A DNA stretch of 64,000 nucleotides from JAJTHC01 sp044348005 (GCA_044348005.1 JBIKTR010000005.1:1-64000); one strand, 5' to 3'. Positions 1 through 8,589 are shown, counted from the stretch's first letter. Numbers and translations: made by a program. Notes: generated from the sequence alone by a model not told the origin.

Positions 1-154
1 AAACGTTCTATTTGCATTTGAAAGAATGTGAATGGCGATTTAATTTGAGATCTCAAAATATCTATGCTATTCTGTTAAAGGAATTGAGGAAAAATCCTCT
101 CTAAAGTTTACCAGACCCAAATGATTAAGGAGCACAAATAAAGGTATGTTTTTG

Positions 155-304
155 TATAGTGCCCAACAGATAAAACGCTCTAGGGTCTTTTTGTTGTCGC
201 GACGATTTTTTTGCTTGGTGATGTATGTCTGTGTAAACGCCCGCACAAAAAAGTCTAGGCTCCTAAAATAGCCTCATCGCCTATTTTATCTATCGAACAC
301 TATA
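155..304. repeat. 150-bp MITE-like inverted-repeat element, copy A
   Basis: The stretch begins TATAGTG and ends CACTATA. The next roughly 15 bases inside each end are also imperfect inverted repeats (AGATAAAA on one side, TTTTATCT on the other). It has exactly the same length as the element at 11075-11224 and shares the inner motifs CGACGATT and TCTAGGCTCCT with it. It encodes no transposase. A short reading frame with a good ribosome binding site starts at 146 and runs into it, so the insertion may have cut a small gene. The TA at each end would suit a Tc1/IS630-type TA target duplication, which is inference. Confidence 0.6.
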
Positions 305-307
305 TAA

Positions 308-356
308 TTTGAAAGGCTCTAGCATTAAACCGTCTGTGCATGGTTTAATGCTAGCA
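308..356. repeat. 49-nt hairpin element, copy 1
   Basis: These 49 bases recur identically at 2180-2228. They contain a perfect 13-bp inverted repeat (CTAGCATTAAACC / GGTTTAATGCTAG) around a 10-nt loop. Each copy lies just upstream of a low-GC gene and marks the left edge of a tandem cassette that ends in a copy of the fliO tail. It could be a recombination site, a regulatory hairpin, or both. Confidence 0.75.
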
Positions 357-386
357 TATAAATATAAAGCCAACGAAATTATTGAT

Positions 387-1919
387 ATGACACCATCCAT
401 CAATAGTATTCCTTACAATAATACTTCACACACTACAAGTTCTTCAGAAGGGCTACCTATCAATGAAGAAGTTCTTGAACAACTTTTAGAAGAAATAAGA
501 GTTTATTTTGCACAAGAAGGAATATCCTTACCTACTGATGAAAACTTAACAAGAGAAATTGTTGATAATAATAAAAGTACGTCTAGATCTGCTTTAAGTC
601 AAGCTCTACTTCTTGAAAATTTAGTGAAAATTTATAGACAGAAATTGATGGAATATGTTCGAAATGTTAAAACTAATAAGAGGGAACAACTAGAAGGTTC
701 CGTTCAAACGGTTCAGCTTTTTTTTAAAGATCACGGTACAGAACTCGCTGCAGTGATAGCCAATACCATTTCTAAATCACCATTTATAAATGCAGATGAA
801 TCAGAAAAGATAAAAATTTTAATAGCCTCCTTGATACAATGGGCAAAAGAAAAAAATTCACAGGAAGGAATTGAAAACTCTTTTCTAAATAACATAAATC
901 CTATTTTAACCAAAATTAAATCACTAGGGGTTGACGGAGGGATTGAATACTTTAAAAACATTGTAAAGGCATCAATCGAAGATGCCCAAGGCCCATTAAG
1001 TTTAACGCCCGCTTTTGTAGAGTATTTGAAAAAAATAATAAATGAAGTTGTAACTATCGAGAAAAGTGCTCATTCTTTAGAAAGTATTATAAATCTTTTA
1101 ACTCAATATCTACCAGAGTATCTTCATAATTTTGTACCTGAAAACTTATCCCCTCAACTAAGAAAAATGGTAAAAGAACAAATATCAAATATATTTTTAC
1201 CCCTTCAAATAAATACCGAAGAACGTATAGAAAAGGCAAAAAAAATAGGTCAAGAAGGTGTCTGGGATTATTTTATGCAACTTTTAAATGCAACTCCTCG
1301 CGTGAAAATGATTTTAGAACCTCTAAAACAGGCATTGCAATCTGATGTTAATAAGTTTTCAAATCTACCTGAAGATATACGGTCTTCTGTGATAGAAACC
1401 TTAACTAAAACAATTCTAGAAAAAATTAAACCCTTTGAATTATTAGAAGACAAAGCCCTAAAATTATTAGAAGATTTAATTAGGAAATGTTTTAAAATTA
1501 CTCTTGACTCCGATTTGGCAGATGAAAAAAGTACTCGAATTCAGAAATTGCAAAAATGCTTAGAAGAGTTTGAAATTGCTTATTTAAGGGAACAGGGGTA
1601 TTCAAAAAAAGCTCAACTCTTTCTTAGATCTATAATAGCCAAACTAAAATCTAAGGCATTTTGGGGACAAAATTCTGAATCTCGTGCTGATCAAGTAGTA
1701 AAAATTTCAAAAGCATTTTTAGAAAGCTATGTTAATCCTCAAATGACTCGTCGAGAGTTTTTAACACATTTTGTTAATTGTTTTATTCCCAAGTGGAGAA
1801 CCAATTACTGCGGATTTACTTTTTCTGAACAAGTTCGGAACACCATTATAACTCGACGAGCCATTCCTGCTTTTCTAAGTTTAAATGGATTATTTAAGTT
1901 CTTGGGGAAAGTGCCATAA
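387..1919 (+). CDS. Helix-rich hypothetical protein in low-GC cassette 1
   Basis: This is a 510-residue protein of no family I recognise. An in-frame TTG at 309 would start inside the 49-nt hairpin repeat, so I prefer the ATG at 387 (MTPSINSIPYNN). The sequence is rich in Lys, Glu, Leu and Ile and looks almost entirely alpha-helical, with no signal peptide and no convincing membrane span. The C-terminus is short and hydrophobic (FLSLNGLFKFLGKVP). The AT content is far above that of the backbone, which points to horizontal acquisition. The stop codon abuts the duplicated fliO tail, exactly as the next gene's coding region runs into the second tail. A role as effector or cassette cargo is speculation. 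Confidence 0.6.
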   Translation: MTPSINSIPYNNTSHTTSSSEGLPINEEVLEQLLEEIRVYFAQEGISLPTDENLTREIVDNNKSTSRSALSQALLLENLVKIYRQKLMEYVRNVKTNKREQLEGSVQTVQLFFKDHGTELAAVIANTISKSPFINADESEKIKILIASLIQWAKEKNSQEGIENSFLNNINPILTKIKSLGVDGGIEYFKNIVKASIEDAQGPLSLTPAFVEYLKKIINEVVTIEKSAHSLESIINLLTQYLPEYLHNFVPENLSPQLRKMVKEQISNIFLPLQINTEERIEKAKKIGQEGVWDYFMQLLNATPRVKMILEPLKQALQSDVNKFSNLPEDIRSSVIETLTKTILEKIKPFELLEDKALKLLEDLIRKCFKITLDSDLADEKSTRIQKLQKCLEEFEIAYLREQGYSKKAQLFLRSIIAKLKSKAFWGQNSESRADQVVKISKAFLESYVNPQMTRREFLTHFVNCFIPKWRTNYCGFTFSEQVRNTIITRRAIPAFLSLNGLFKFLGKVP

Positions 1920-1925
1920 AATCCC

Positions 1926-2179
1926 CTACAGCGAATCCAGGTAGTCGGGCAACTGATACACCACCACGGCCTCATCCTTCTTACTCGAATCCAGCGTCTT
2001 TGGCGTCGGGCAAGCGTTCAGGGTATCCTCCTGTTCCCCCAACTTAAGCCACTGGCTATGGTTGGCGGTTTCAGTCAGAATATAATCCTGCCCATGTACG
2101 CGCAACCAATGCAATTTCGTGCCTGTTTCAAGCGTTTGAACATCCACGCGTTCAAGCCATGCAGGGGTGGTTTCCTTTG
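1926..2179 (-). pseudogene. Duplicated 3' tail of the fliO-like gene
   Basis: On the minus strand this fragment encodes the C-terminal part of the FliO-like protein found intact at 3228-3851. A block of about 116 nt (2048-2163) is identical to 3350-3466, so the duplication is recent. The end (YQLPDYLDSL and stop) is preserved, but the acidic linker before it differs. The fragment has lost the signal peptide and membrane segment. Reading upstream leads directly into the 49-nt hairpin, so no functional start is likely. It is best seen as the right-hand boundary of cassette 1. Confidence 0.75.
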
Positions 2180-2228
2180 TTTGAAAGGCTCTAGCATTAA
2201 ACCGTCTGTGCATGGTTTAATGCTAGCA
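2180..2228. repeat. 49-nt hairpin element, copy 2
   Basis: This is identical to 308-356, including the 13-bp stem. Its first bases (TTTGAAAGG) match TTTGAAGGG at the corresponding place in the intact fliO-like gene near 3478, so that short match may be where recombination occurred. Confidence 0.75.
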
Positions 2229-2254
2229 CGTGTCGAATAAGGAAATGGTTTTTA

Positions 2255-3316
2255 ATGATACATTTTATGCCTGTTGAATTACGTCAAGCCTTCAGACTGA
2301 CGGATAGAGTTTTGGCTACATCCGTAACAAGGTTGAAAGAAAAATTAGCTACACCTTCTGTAGAACTTTCCCCTAAGTATTCAACTATATGGCTAAACTA
2401 CCTAAAAAACTTAGAAGACTTACTAAATGGTGAAATAAGTAATCGCCTTGAACATTCAGGCAAGGAACGATTAAACCTAAGGATTTTCATAGGGTTAGAT
2501 CACATGTGGCATTACATGAAAGATCAATATAAAAAATTACATCCTCTTCAATCTGACAGTAACATTCAACAAGACATAGTAAAATTTTTAGAAAATAAAA
2601 ACTCGCTAATATATTTTAATCATGAATTAAAATATATTCTAATCTATGGTTCGGTACTTGAAAAACAAGAAAAAATGAACACTAAACTTCAGAGTTCTCT
2701 ATTACATGAATTTATTCATGGAATTGACAGTGCTTCAGCGCCCAATTTATTTAAAAATAGTCGTTATCTCCGTAAAAATGAATTGGTTGAACAGCTGGGG
2801 GATGCCGATTTGTCAAAAATTTTAAATACAATTTATTTAGAAGAACATGCTTATGGCCAAACTATTCGCAGTCTCAATAAAAAAATTATCACAATTAGCG
2901 AAAATGACTTAAAAACAGAGTTAGAAAGTGAGGTTGGGATATTAAAAAGATATTGGGACGTCAAAAAAGCCGTCATTCAAGAAATTAAACGACGCCGAGC
3001 AGGTGGTGCCCTTTCGAAAGAAGCCAAACGAAACAATCGTAATGATTACATGGTTAATCTCATCGAAAAATGGATTAATATTGAAACCCTTGGCAATTTT
3101 TTAGACAAGTACGAAACAAAAATAAAAATCGCGCTAAAAATCGCGCTAGGTACGCTTACGACCGCCTTCATTGGCTTAGTGATTTACAAGTTCAACCAAC
3201 AGCCAAAGAAGCCAGCCATAAAATCCCCTACAGCGAATCCAAGTAATCGGGGAGCTGGTAAACAGGCGATGCCTGCTCCTTCGCCACAGATGCGCCGCCT
3301 TCCACCGCAGGGATAG
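2255..3316 (+). CDS. Putative membrane-anchored zinc metallopeptidase, cassette 2
   Basis: The 353-residue product carries HEFIH at residues 151-155, the HExxH zinc-binding signature of metallopeptidases. Acidic residues follow near 190-205 (TIYLEEHAYG) and could supply the third ligand of a gluzincin. A hydrophobic helix near residues 290-310 (IALGTLTTAFIGLVIYKF) would anchor the C-terminus in a membrane. The last 30 or so residues are read from the antisense strand of the duplicated fliO tail and are probably not native. A weak AAGGAA lies upstream of the ATG. The gene is AT-rich like its neighbour and probably acquired. The protease call rests on the single motif, and the substrate is unknown. 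Confidence 0.65.
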   Translation: MIHFMPVELRQAFRLTDRVLATSVTRLKEKLATPSVELSPKYSTIWLNYLKNLEDLLNGEISNRLEHSGKERLNLRIFIGLDHMWHYMKDQYKKLHPLQSDSNIQQDIVKFLENKNSLIYFNHELKYILIYGSVLEKQEKMNTKLQSSLLHEFIHGIDSASAPNLFKNSRYLRKNELVEQLGDADLSKILNTIYLEEHAYGQTIRSLNKKIITISENDLKTELESEVGILKRYWDVKKAVIQEIKRRRAGGALSKEAKRNNRNDYMVNLIEKWINIETLGNFLDKYETKIKIALKIALGTLTTAFIGLVIYKFNQQPKKPAIKSPTANPSNRGAGKQAMPAPSPQMRRLPPQG

Positions 3317-3851
3317 ACTCTTCTGCGTCGCCGTCTTCACCGAGTTTCAGCCACTGGCTATGGTTGGCGGTTTCAGTCAGAATATAATCCTGCCCATGTA
3401 CGCGCAACCAATGCAATTTCGTGCCTGTTTCAAGCGTTTGAACATCCACGCGTTCAAGCCATGCGGGGGGGGGGGCGTTTGAAGGGCGTTCGGGTGCTTT
3501 CGTTAAAAAGTGACTTTGAAGCGAACCCACCGAAGGGGCCTTGAACCGTGGAAGGCGCAAGGCTTGCCCCATGGCCATTAAAATCGGCTGAGCCCCCTCC
3601 GTATGTGCTACTCGAACACGTTCGGCCCATTCCACAAACCAACGTTGACGCATCACCCAAAGCCCCAACCCTATGACCAACAAGGTATTGAATAGAATCA
3701 TGCTGGTATTGATTTCGCCTGTTGCAGTGGATGTGCCTTCAACAGAAGGTTTTAAAATATCCGCCAGCGGAATGGCTTCTTCGGCGAAGGCGAAAGAACG
3801 GGTGAACCACACGGTGAGTAGGGTAACGGCTATGGGGGGAATGAAACGCAT
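3228..3851 (-). CDS. fliO: FliO-like flagellar export membrane protein
   Basis: The ATG at 3851 gives a 207-residue protein and is preceded by AAGGAG at suitable spacing. A signal peptide (about residues 1-23) is followed by a membrane helix (about 46-64, ILFNTLLVIGLGLWVM). The C-terminal domain near residues 128-170 has the short strand-rich FliO form (LERVDVQTLETGTKLHWLRV). FliO helps assemble the FliP/FliQ/FliR flagellar export gate. No other flagellar gene is in the window, so the name is tentative. An 11-base C tract on the coding strand (3465-3475) encodes part of a Pro run and could slip. The 3' tail is duplicated at 1926-2179 and overlaps the end of the metallopeptidase gene on the other strand. 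Confidence 0.6.
   Translation of the reverse strand: MRFIPPIAVTLLTVWFTRSFAFAEEAIPLADILKPSVEGTSTATGEINTSMILFNTLLVIGLGLWVMRQRWFVEWAERVRVAHTEGAQPILMAMGQALRLPRFKAPSVGSLQSHFLTKAPERPSNAPPPAWLERVDVQTLETGTKLHWLRVHGQDYILTETANHSQWLKLGEDGDAEESIPAVEGGASVAKEQASPVYQLPDYLDSL
3465..3475. repeat. G11 homopolymer inside fliO-like gene
   Basis: Eleven consecutive G lie in the fliO-like coding region, read as C on the coding strand. Tracts of this length are prone to slipped-strand mutation and could switch the downstream FliO domain out of frame. Confidence 0.6.
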
Positions 3852-4020
3852 GGTTTTAGGCGCTCCTTGTAATTGTTTGGGACTGGTTTGACTTTGTTTA
3901 GTGTAACAGTTGTACACGTTATTTGTATACAGAGGTGTCGAAGGGCTCGTCTATTTATGTTAGATTTATTTATGCTAAACTTTAGAGGCTGATTTATTCA
4001 TGTGATGAAAGGCCCCCGCC

Positions 4021-5541
4021 ATGCTTGCCCCAAGAACATCCACCTGCTTTTGTACCTACGACGTACGCGCCATTGTAACCCCCGATTTGTTTGACACCGT
4101 GACTTTTCAACACCTGGCACGCGCTTTTGTGGCCTTTTTCCGTCAGAAAGAGGGTAAGTCATCTGGCGCGCCTTTTACCGTAGCCGCTGGGTATGATGCT
4201 CGCTTACACAGCCCCGAACTTTTTGACGCCTTGAAAAACACTTTGCTCGATTTAGGGGTAAACGTGCTGGATTTAGGGTTGCAACCTTCACCGATGGTGT
4301 ATGCCACCGAATGGCTCGACTTGCCTGAAGATCTGCTGAAGCCTGATGCCACCTTGACCGTTACAGCCAGTCATAATCCCGCGCCGTATAATGGCTTAAA
4401 ATGGACGTTACACGGTCACACCCTCACTCGCGAAGAGGTGCAAGACGTCAAGCGCCTTTATGAAGAAGCTCAACACACCCCCTTTCAAACCGCCCCCCAG
4501 TGCGGCCAAGCCATGAGCTATCAACCTGTTCCTGACTACCTTCAGTGGATGAAAACCCATTTTCCTCAACAGGCATACCCCCTCAAAATCGTGGTGGATG
4601 CAGGAAACGCCACGGGAGGACTCGTGGCCCTGCCCTTGCTAGACGCCTTTGGTATTGAGTATATTCCCTTATTTACGGAAGTAGACGGACGCTTTCCCAA
4701 TCATCACCCTGATCCTTCAAAAACCAAAAACTTGGCGGATTTAATCGATGCCGTGAAAACGCAGCACGCGGATTTTGGCGTGGCCTTTGACGGCGATAGC
4801 GATCGCCTAGGCGTGGTGGATGATCAAGGGCGCGTAATTGCGGGAGACTTTTTATTGTTGTTGTTGACCCAAGCCATGATGCATCGACGACGGGGGGTGT
4901 TTGCAAATGAAGCGCCACCCAAAGTGGTTGCAGAAGTCAAGTGTAGTCAGCATTTATTTACAGGCATTGCCGAAGCAGGTGCCCAAGCCATCGTCTCGCC
5001 CACGGGGCATGCGAAAATAAAACACATGATGAAAACAGAACACGCGTTATTGGGCGGGGAATTAAGTGGCCACTTCTTTTTTAAAGATGCCCATTGGGGC
5101 TTTGACGATGCGTTTTACGGCATGATGCGCGTCGTACAAGTTTTAGATGACGCGCGCCAAAGTGCAAAAAACCCTCATCTGCCCTTGAGTCACTTGGTGG
5201 ACAAATTGCCCAAAACCATCATTTCTGAAGAATTACGTTACACGTTAGACGCTCGCCTAAGCCCTGCTGTTATGGACTACCTCAAAGAAGCGTTGCAAAA
5301 GCGTTACGAAGAAAAAAGCCTTTTTGGTAATCAGGCCATTTTGGGCGTTTCCACCTTAGATGGCATTCGTTTGGCTTTAGAAGGGGGCTTTGTATTAGTG
5401 AGGGCTTCTAATACGGAACCCGTCTTAAGCCTGCGTTGGGAAGCGCGCAGTGAAGAAGATTTAGATGCCTGTGAAACCAAGCTCTTGTACTTAATTCACA
5501 AGGCGGTGTCTCACGCGGAAGCATCGAGAAAATTGGTTTAA
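4021..5541 (+). CDS. Phosphomannomutase/phosphoglucomutase family protein
   Basis: The 506-residue enzyme belongs to the alpha-D-phosphohexomutase superfamily, which interconverts sugar 1- and 6-phosphates for cell-envelope sugars. The four signature loops are present in order: the phosphoserine loop TASHNP near residue 118, the metal loop DGDSDR near 258, the sugar-recognition loop GELSGH near 346, and the phosphate-binding loop ASNTEP near 461. That order and length fit bifunctional PMM/PGM proteins of the AlgC/ManB type, but substrate preference cannot be read from sequence alone. The gene is divergent from the fliO-like gene and precedes the ribosomal operon, which has its own promoter. 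Confidence 0.9.
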   Translation: MLAPRTSTCFCTYDVRAIVTPDLFDTVTFQHLARAFVAFFRQKEGKSSGAPFTVAAGYDARLHSPELFDALKNTLLDLGVNVLDLGLQPSPMVYATEWLDLPEDLLKPDATLTVTASHNPAPYNGLKWTLHGHTLTREEVQDVKRLYEEAQHTPFQTAPQCGQAMSYQPVPDYLQWMKTHFPQQAYPLKIVVDAGNATGGLVALPLLDAFGIEYIPLFTEVDGRFPNHHPDPSKTKNLADLIDAVKTQHADFGVAFDGDSDRLGVVDDQGRVIAGDFLLLLLTQAMMHRRRGVFANEAPPKVVAEVKCSQHLFTGIAEAGAQAIVSPTGHAKIKHMMKTEHALLGGELSGHFFFKDAHWGFDDAFYGMMRVVQVLDDARQSAKNPHLPLSHLVDKLPKTIISEELRYTLDARLSPAVMDYLKEALQKRYEEKSLFGNQAILGVSTLDGIRLALEGGFVLVRASNTEPVLSLRWEARSEEDLDACETKLLYLIHKAVSHAEASRKLV

Positions 5542-5572
5542 CACACCGTCCGTTTTTTGTGAGAATTGGTGC

Positions 5573-5601
5573 TTGTCATTGTAATATGTTTGGTTTACAT
5601 T
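5573..5601 (+). promoter_or_regulatory. Sigma-70-type promoter of the rpsM operon
   Basis: TTGTCA (5573-5578) and TACATT (5596-5601) are separated by 17 bases, ahead of a leader of about 95 nt that ends in the AAGGAG of rpsM. Confidence 0.55.
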
Positions 5602-5697
5602 AGTCATTGAAGCCTCTGGTCTTCAGGTCTTTACTGGCCACTGATAGGTAAACTATCTTAATTTTCAGTTAGAAAAGGATACAAGGAGATATTCCGC

Positions 5698-6066
5698 ATG
5701 GCCCGATTAGTCGGTGTGGATCTACCGAAAAACAAAAAAGTGCTCTATGCACTTCCTTACATCTATGGTGTAGGTTACAGCCTTTCTAAAGTTATTTTAG
5801 AAAAAACTGGCATCGACCCTGACAAACGCGTAAAAGATTTGAGCGAAAGCGAAGTCAACAAGCTTCGTGAAGCGATTGAAGGCACTTACGTGGTTGAAGG
5901 TGATTTGCGTCGTCAAGAAGCAATGAACATTAAACGTTTAATGGAAATTGCCAGCTATCGTGGTATTCGTCACCGTCGTGGATTGCCTTGTCGTGGTCAA
6001 CGTACGAAAACGAACGCTCGTACGCGTCGTGGACGTAAATCATCGCCCATTAAAGGCAAGAAATAA
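5698..6066 (+). CDS. rpsM: 30S ribosomal protein S13
   Basis: The 122-residue protein has the S13 core (KKVLYALPYIYGVG, helix-two-turn-helix region) and the basic C-terminal tail with the diagnostic RHRRGLPCRGQRTKTNART region around residues 90-110. S13 sits in the head of the small subunit, contacts the P-site tRNA and forms the bridge to the large subunit. The gene is first in the operon and has a strong AAGGAG ahead of its ATG. The infA and rpmJ genes that often precede rpsM are absent here. Confidence 0.97.
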   Translation: MARLVGVDLPKNKKVLYALPYIYGVGYSLSKVILEKTGIDPDKRVKDLSESEVNKLREAIEGTYVVEGDLRRQEAMNIKRLMEIASYRGIRHRRGLPCRGQRTKTNARTRRGRKSSPIKGKK

Positions 6067-6084
6067 TTAGGGGTAATAGACATT

Positions 6085-6471
6085 ATGGCAAAAGTAACTA
6101 AGCCAAAAAAGAAAGAAAAGAAAAATGTGGTACAAGGCATGGTCTTTGTTCAATCCACATTTAACAACACGGTTGTGACGTCTACAGACACGCAAGGCAA
6201 TGTAATTGCATGGGCCAGTGCGGGTGTGGCAGGCTTTAAAGGGGTTCGTAAAAGTACGCCTTTTGCCGCTCAATCAGCTTCTGAGCTCGTGGCCAAGCGT
6301 TCGATGGAGCAAGGCATGAAAACGGTGAAGGTTTATGTCAATGGGCCGGGTTCAGGTCGCGAAACCGCGATTCGTGCCTTGCAAGTTTCAGGACTTGAAA
6401 TTACGCTGATTAAAGATGTTACCCCCATTCCACACAATGGATGCCGTCCGCCTAAACGCCGTCGCGTTTAG
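6085..6471 (+). CDS. rpsK: 30S ribosomal protein S11
   Basis: The 128-residue protein carries the typical S11 segments TFNNTVVT, ASAGVAGFKG and, at the C-terminus, DVTPIPHNGCRPPKRRRV. S11 lines the mRNA exit region of the platform. The gene follows rpsM after 18 nt, so the two are co-transcribed. A Lys-rich N-terminus (KPKKKEKKN) is normal for the family. Confidence 0.97.
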   Translation: MAKVTKPKKKEKKNVVQGMVFVQSTFNNTVVTSTDTQGNVIAWASAGVAGFKGVRKSTPFAAQSASELVAKRSMEQGMKTVKVYVNGPGSGRETAIRALQVSGLEITLIKDVTPIPHNGCRPPKRRRV

Positions 6472-6501
6472 CGCTTAAATAGATGTTAAGGAGATAATCA
6501 C

Positions 6502-7113
6502 GTGGGAAGATACACGGGCCCAGCGGCCAAAATATCCCGTAACCTTGGGGTCAATCTAACCGAAACCCCTAAAATCGATGCCGTTATGAAGCGTCGTCCC
6601 TATGCCTCAGGTCAGCATGGGCAAACACACAAGAAAATTTCTGAATTTGCGCAGCAATTGAAAGAAAAACAACGCCTTAAAATGCGTTTCGGTATTCGTG
6701 AAAAGCAACTGCGTCGTTATTATGAAATTGCCAATCGTAGTAAGGGCAACACGGGTACGATTTTGCTTCAGGTGCTTGAACGTCGTTTAGACAATGTCGT
6801 CTTCCGTGCAGGACTTGCAGAAACTCGTCGTCAAGCGCGTCAAATGGTCGCACACGGTCACTTTTTGCTCAATGGGCATCGCGTGACGGTCCCTTCTATT
6901 TTGGTGAAAGATGGTTCGGTGATTTCAGTGCGTCCTAATAGTGTGGATTTCATCGTTCGCACATCTGAATCCGCTCAAGCTTATGTAAGCCCTGCCGTAT
7001 GGTTGACGGTAAGCAAGGAAACGGCTTCTGTTCGTTTTGACCGCTTGCCTGAACGTGAAGAGCTGGATCCTGACACTCGTGAACAACTGGTGGTTGAATA
7101 CTACTCTAGATAA
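6502..7113 (+). CDS. rpsD: 30S ribosomal protein S4
   Basis: The 203-residue protein begins at a GTG with AAGGAG nine bases upstream. It has the S4 N-terminal domain (MGRYTGPAAKISRNLG) and the RNA-binding S4 domain (LERRLDNVVFRAGLAETRRQ near residue 93). No zinc-binding cysteines are present, so it is the C-minus form. S4 nucleates assembly of the small subunit and in many bacteria represses its own operon. It lies between rpsK and rpoA, the usual place. Confidence 0.97.
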   Translation: MGRYTGPAAKISRNLGVNLTETPKIDAVMKRRPYASGQHGQTHKKISEFAQQLKEKQRLKMRFGIREKQLRRYYEIANRSKGNTGTILLQVLERRLDNVVFRAGLAETRRQARQMVAHGHFLLNGHRVTVPSILVKDGSVISVRPNSVDFIVRTSESAQAYVSPAVWLTVSKETASVRFDRLPEREELDPDTREQLVVEYYSR

Positions 7114-7177
7114 GTTTGGAATTTTAGTATAGTATTGTATGACAAGATTTTAAGTAATTTGGAGGTTAGTGTTCACT

Positions 7178-8158
7178 ATGATTGAACATCCATTAAATAT
7201 CAAATGTCTCACCAAAAACACTGAACACGACGGTTCTGTTTACGGAAAGTTCGTTTTAGAACCCATGCAAGGCGGTTATGGAACCACTATTGGTAATGCG
7301 TTGCGTCGAGTGTTGCTTTCATCTATTGCGGGTTCGGCTATTACGTCTGCTCGCTTTGAAGGTGTTTCTCATGAGTTTACGAATATCGACGGCGTTGTTG
7401 AAGACGTCCTAGATATTTTGTTGAACTTTAAGGGCGTGGTGCTTAAGTCTGAATCAGGTGAGCCTGCAATTTTGCGTTTAGACGTCAAGCGCGCGGGTGA
7501 AGTTACCGCAAAAGACCTTGAATTGCCTGCAGGCATTGAAGTGTTGAATCCTGATTGGCATTTGGCCACATTGAGTAAGGACGGTCATTTGGCTGTAGAA
7601 TTGACCGTGGAATCGGGTGTGGGTTACGTCCCTGCTGAAAAAAAGATTTCTTCTACCAATGTAAGCCATGACGCCTTGCCTTTAGATGCTGCTTTTATGC
7701 CGATTCGTCGTGTGGCTTATAATGTTGAAGCACTTCGGGTGGGAACTCGGACGGATTTCGATAGTTTAGAACTTGAGTTGTGGTCAGACGGGAGTGTTGA
7801 TGTGACTTCAGCGCTTAGTCAAGCGGCCAACATCTTAATTGAAAACTTGGTTCCTATTGCTTCTTTAATGGGCGTGCCTACAGTGGTGGCGCAACCCACC
7901 ATTGAAAAAGAAGAAGTCTTGGAAGATAATGCGCCTTCTATTACGATTGAAGACTTAGAACTTTCGGTTCGGGCGTTTAATTGTCTAAAACGCGCCAATA
8001 TCCATAGCATTCAAGAACTGATGTTGAAATCTGAACATGATTTATTGAACATTAAAAACTTCGGCAAAAAATCGGCTGATGAAGTGATTGAACGCTTAAA
8101 AGCCTTTGGTATAGATTTGAAGCCAAGTCCTGAAGATGCTCTTCTTCCTGTGGACTAA
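7178..8158 (+). CDS. rpoA: RNA polymerase alpha subunit
   Basis: Starting at ATG 7178, which is better spaced from the GGAGG at 7161 than the in-frame GTG at 7169, the product has 326 residues. The N-terminal dimerisation domain includes GGYGTTIGNALRRVLLSS near residues 32-49. After a flexible acidic linker, the C-terminal domain (about 255-318, LKRANIHSIQEL and KNFGKKSADEVIERL) carries the helix-hairpin-helix fold that binds UP elements and activators. The subunit scaffolds polymerase assembly. Confidence 0.97.
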   Translation: MIEHPLNIKCLTKNTEHDGSVYGKFVLEPMQGGYGTTIGNALRRVLLSSIAGSAITSARFEGVSHEFTNIDGVVEDVLDILLNFKGVVLKSESGEPAILRLDVKRAGEVTAKDLELPAGIEVLNPDWHLATLSKDGHLAVELTVESGVGYVPAEKKISSTNVSHDALPLDAAFMPIRRVAYNVEALRVGTRTDFDSLELELWSDGSVDVTSALSQAANILIENLVPIASLMGVPTVVAQPTIEKEEVLEDNAPSITIEDLELSVRAFNCLKRANIHSIQELMLKSEHDLLNIKNFGKKSADEVIERLKAFGIDLKPSPEDALLPVD

Positions 8159-8190
8159 TTCTTACAACAATTATATGGAGCTTGATGATT

Positions 8191-8589
8191 ATGAGACACC
8201 GTAATCGAATAAAAAAACTGGGATTGCCTGCGGATCAACGTAAAGCCTTGATGCGTTCTTTGGCCACTCAACTTTTCCTACATGGTGAAATTGAAACCAC
8301 CGTAACCCGCGCGAAAGTGTTGGTTTCTTTTGCCAGCCCTGTGATTACTTATGCCAAGCGTGGAAATTTAAATGATGTTCGCATGGCATCTAAACGTTTG
8401 TACAAAGTAAAAACAGGCCAGATTATTGAATCTGCTAAGGGAAACCCGATTGAAGAAACGGTTTTAAGAAAAGTGTTTGCCGAAATTGGGCCTCGCTACG
8501 CAGAACGCCAAGGCGGTTACATTCGTGTGTTAAAAACACACCGCCGCCGTGGAGACAACACCCAAATGGCGATTGTTCAATTGGTATAG
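8191..8589 (+). CDS. rplQ: 50S ribosomal protein L17
   Basis: I use ATG 8191, which gives the conserved family start MRHRNRIKKLG. Upstream in-frame starts at 8182 and 8185 are too close to the GGAG. The 132-residue protein shows the L17 core (RKALMRSLATQLFLHGEIETT, and at the C-terminus VLKTHRRRGDNTQMAIVQLV). It is the last gene of the operon and is followed by a strong intrinsic terminator. Confidence 0.95.
   Translation: MRHRNRIKKLGLPADQRKALMRSLATQLFLHGEIETTVTRAKVLVSFASPVITYAKRGNLNDVRMASKRLYKVKTGQIIESAKGNPIEETVLRKVFAEIGPRYAERQGGYIRVLKTHRRRGDNTQMAIVQLV

Noticed and set aside
145..170. Similarity of GTATAGTGCCCAAC to the coding start of the gene at 42101
   Set aside because: The 14-nt match is best explained by chance, because the first copy belongs to the terminal repeat of a 150-bp element.
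309..386. N-terminal extension of the first cassette gene from a TTG start
   Set aside because: It is encoded by the 49-nt hairpin repeat, and the same peptide appears before an unrelated frame at 2180, so it is repeat-derived.
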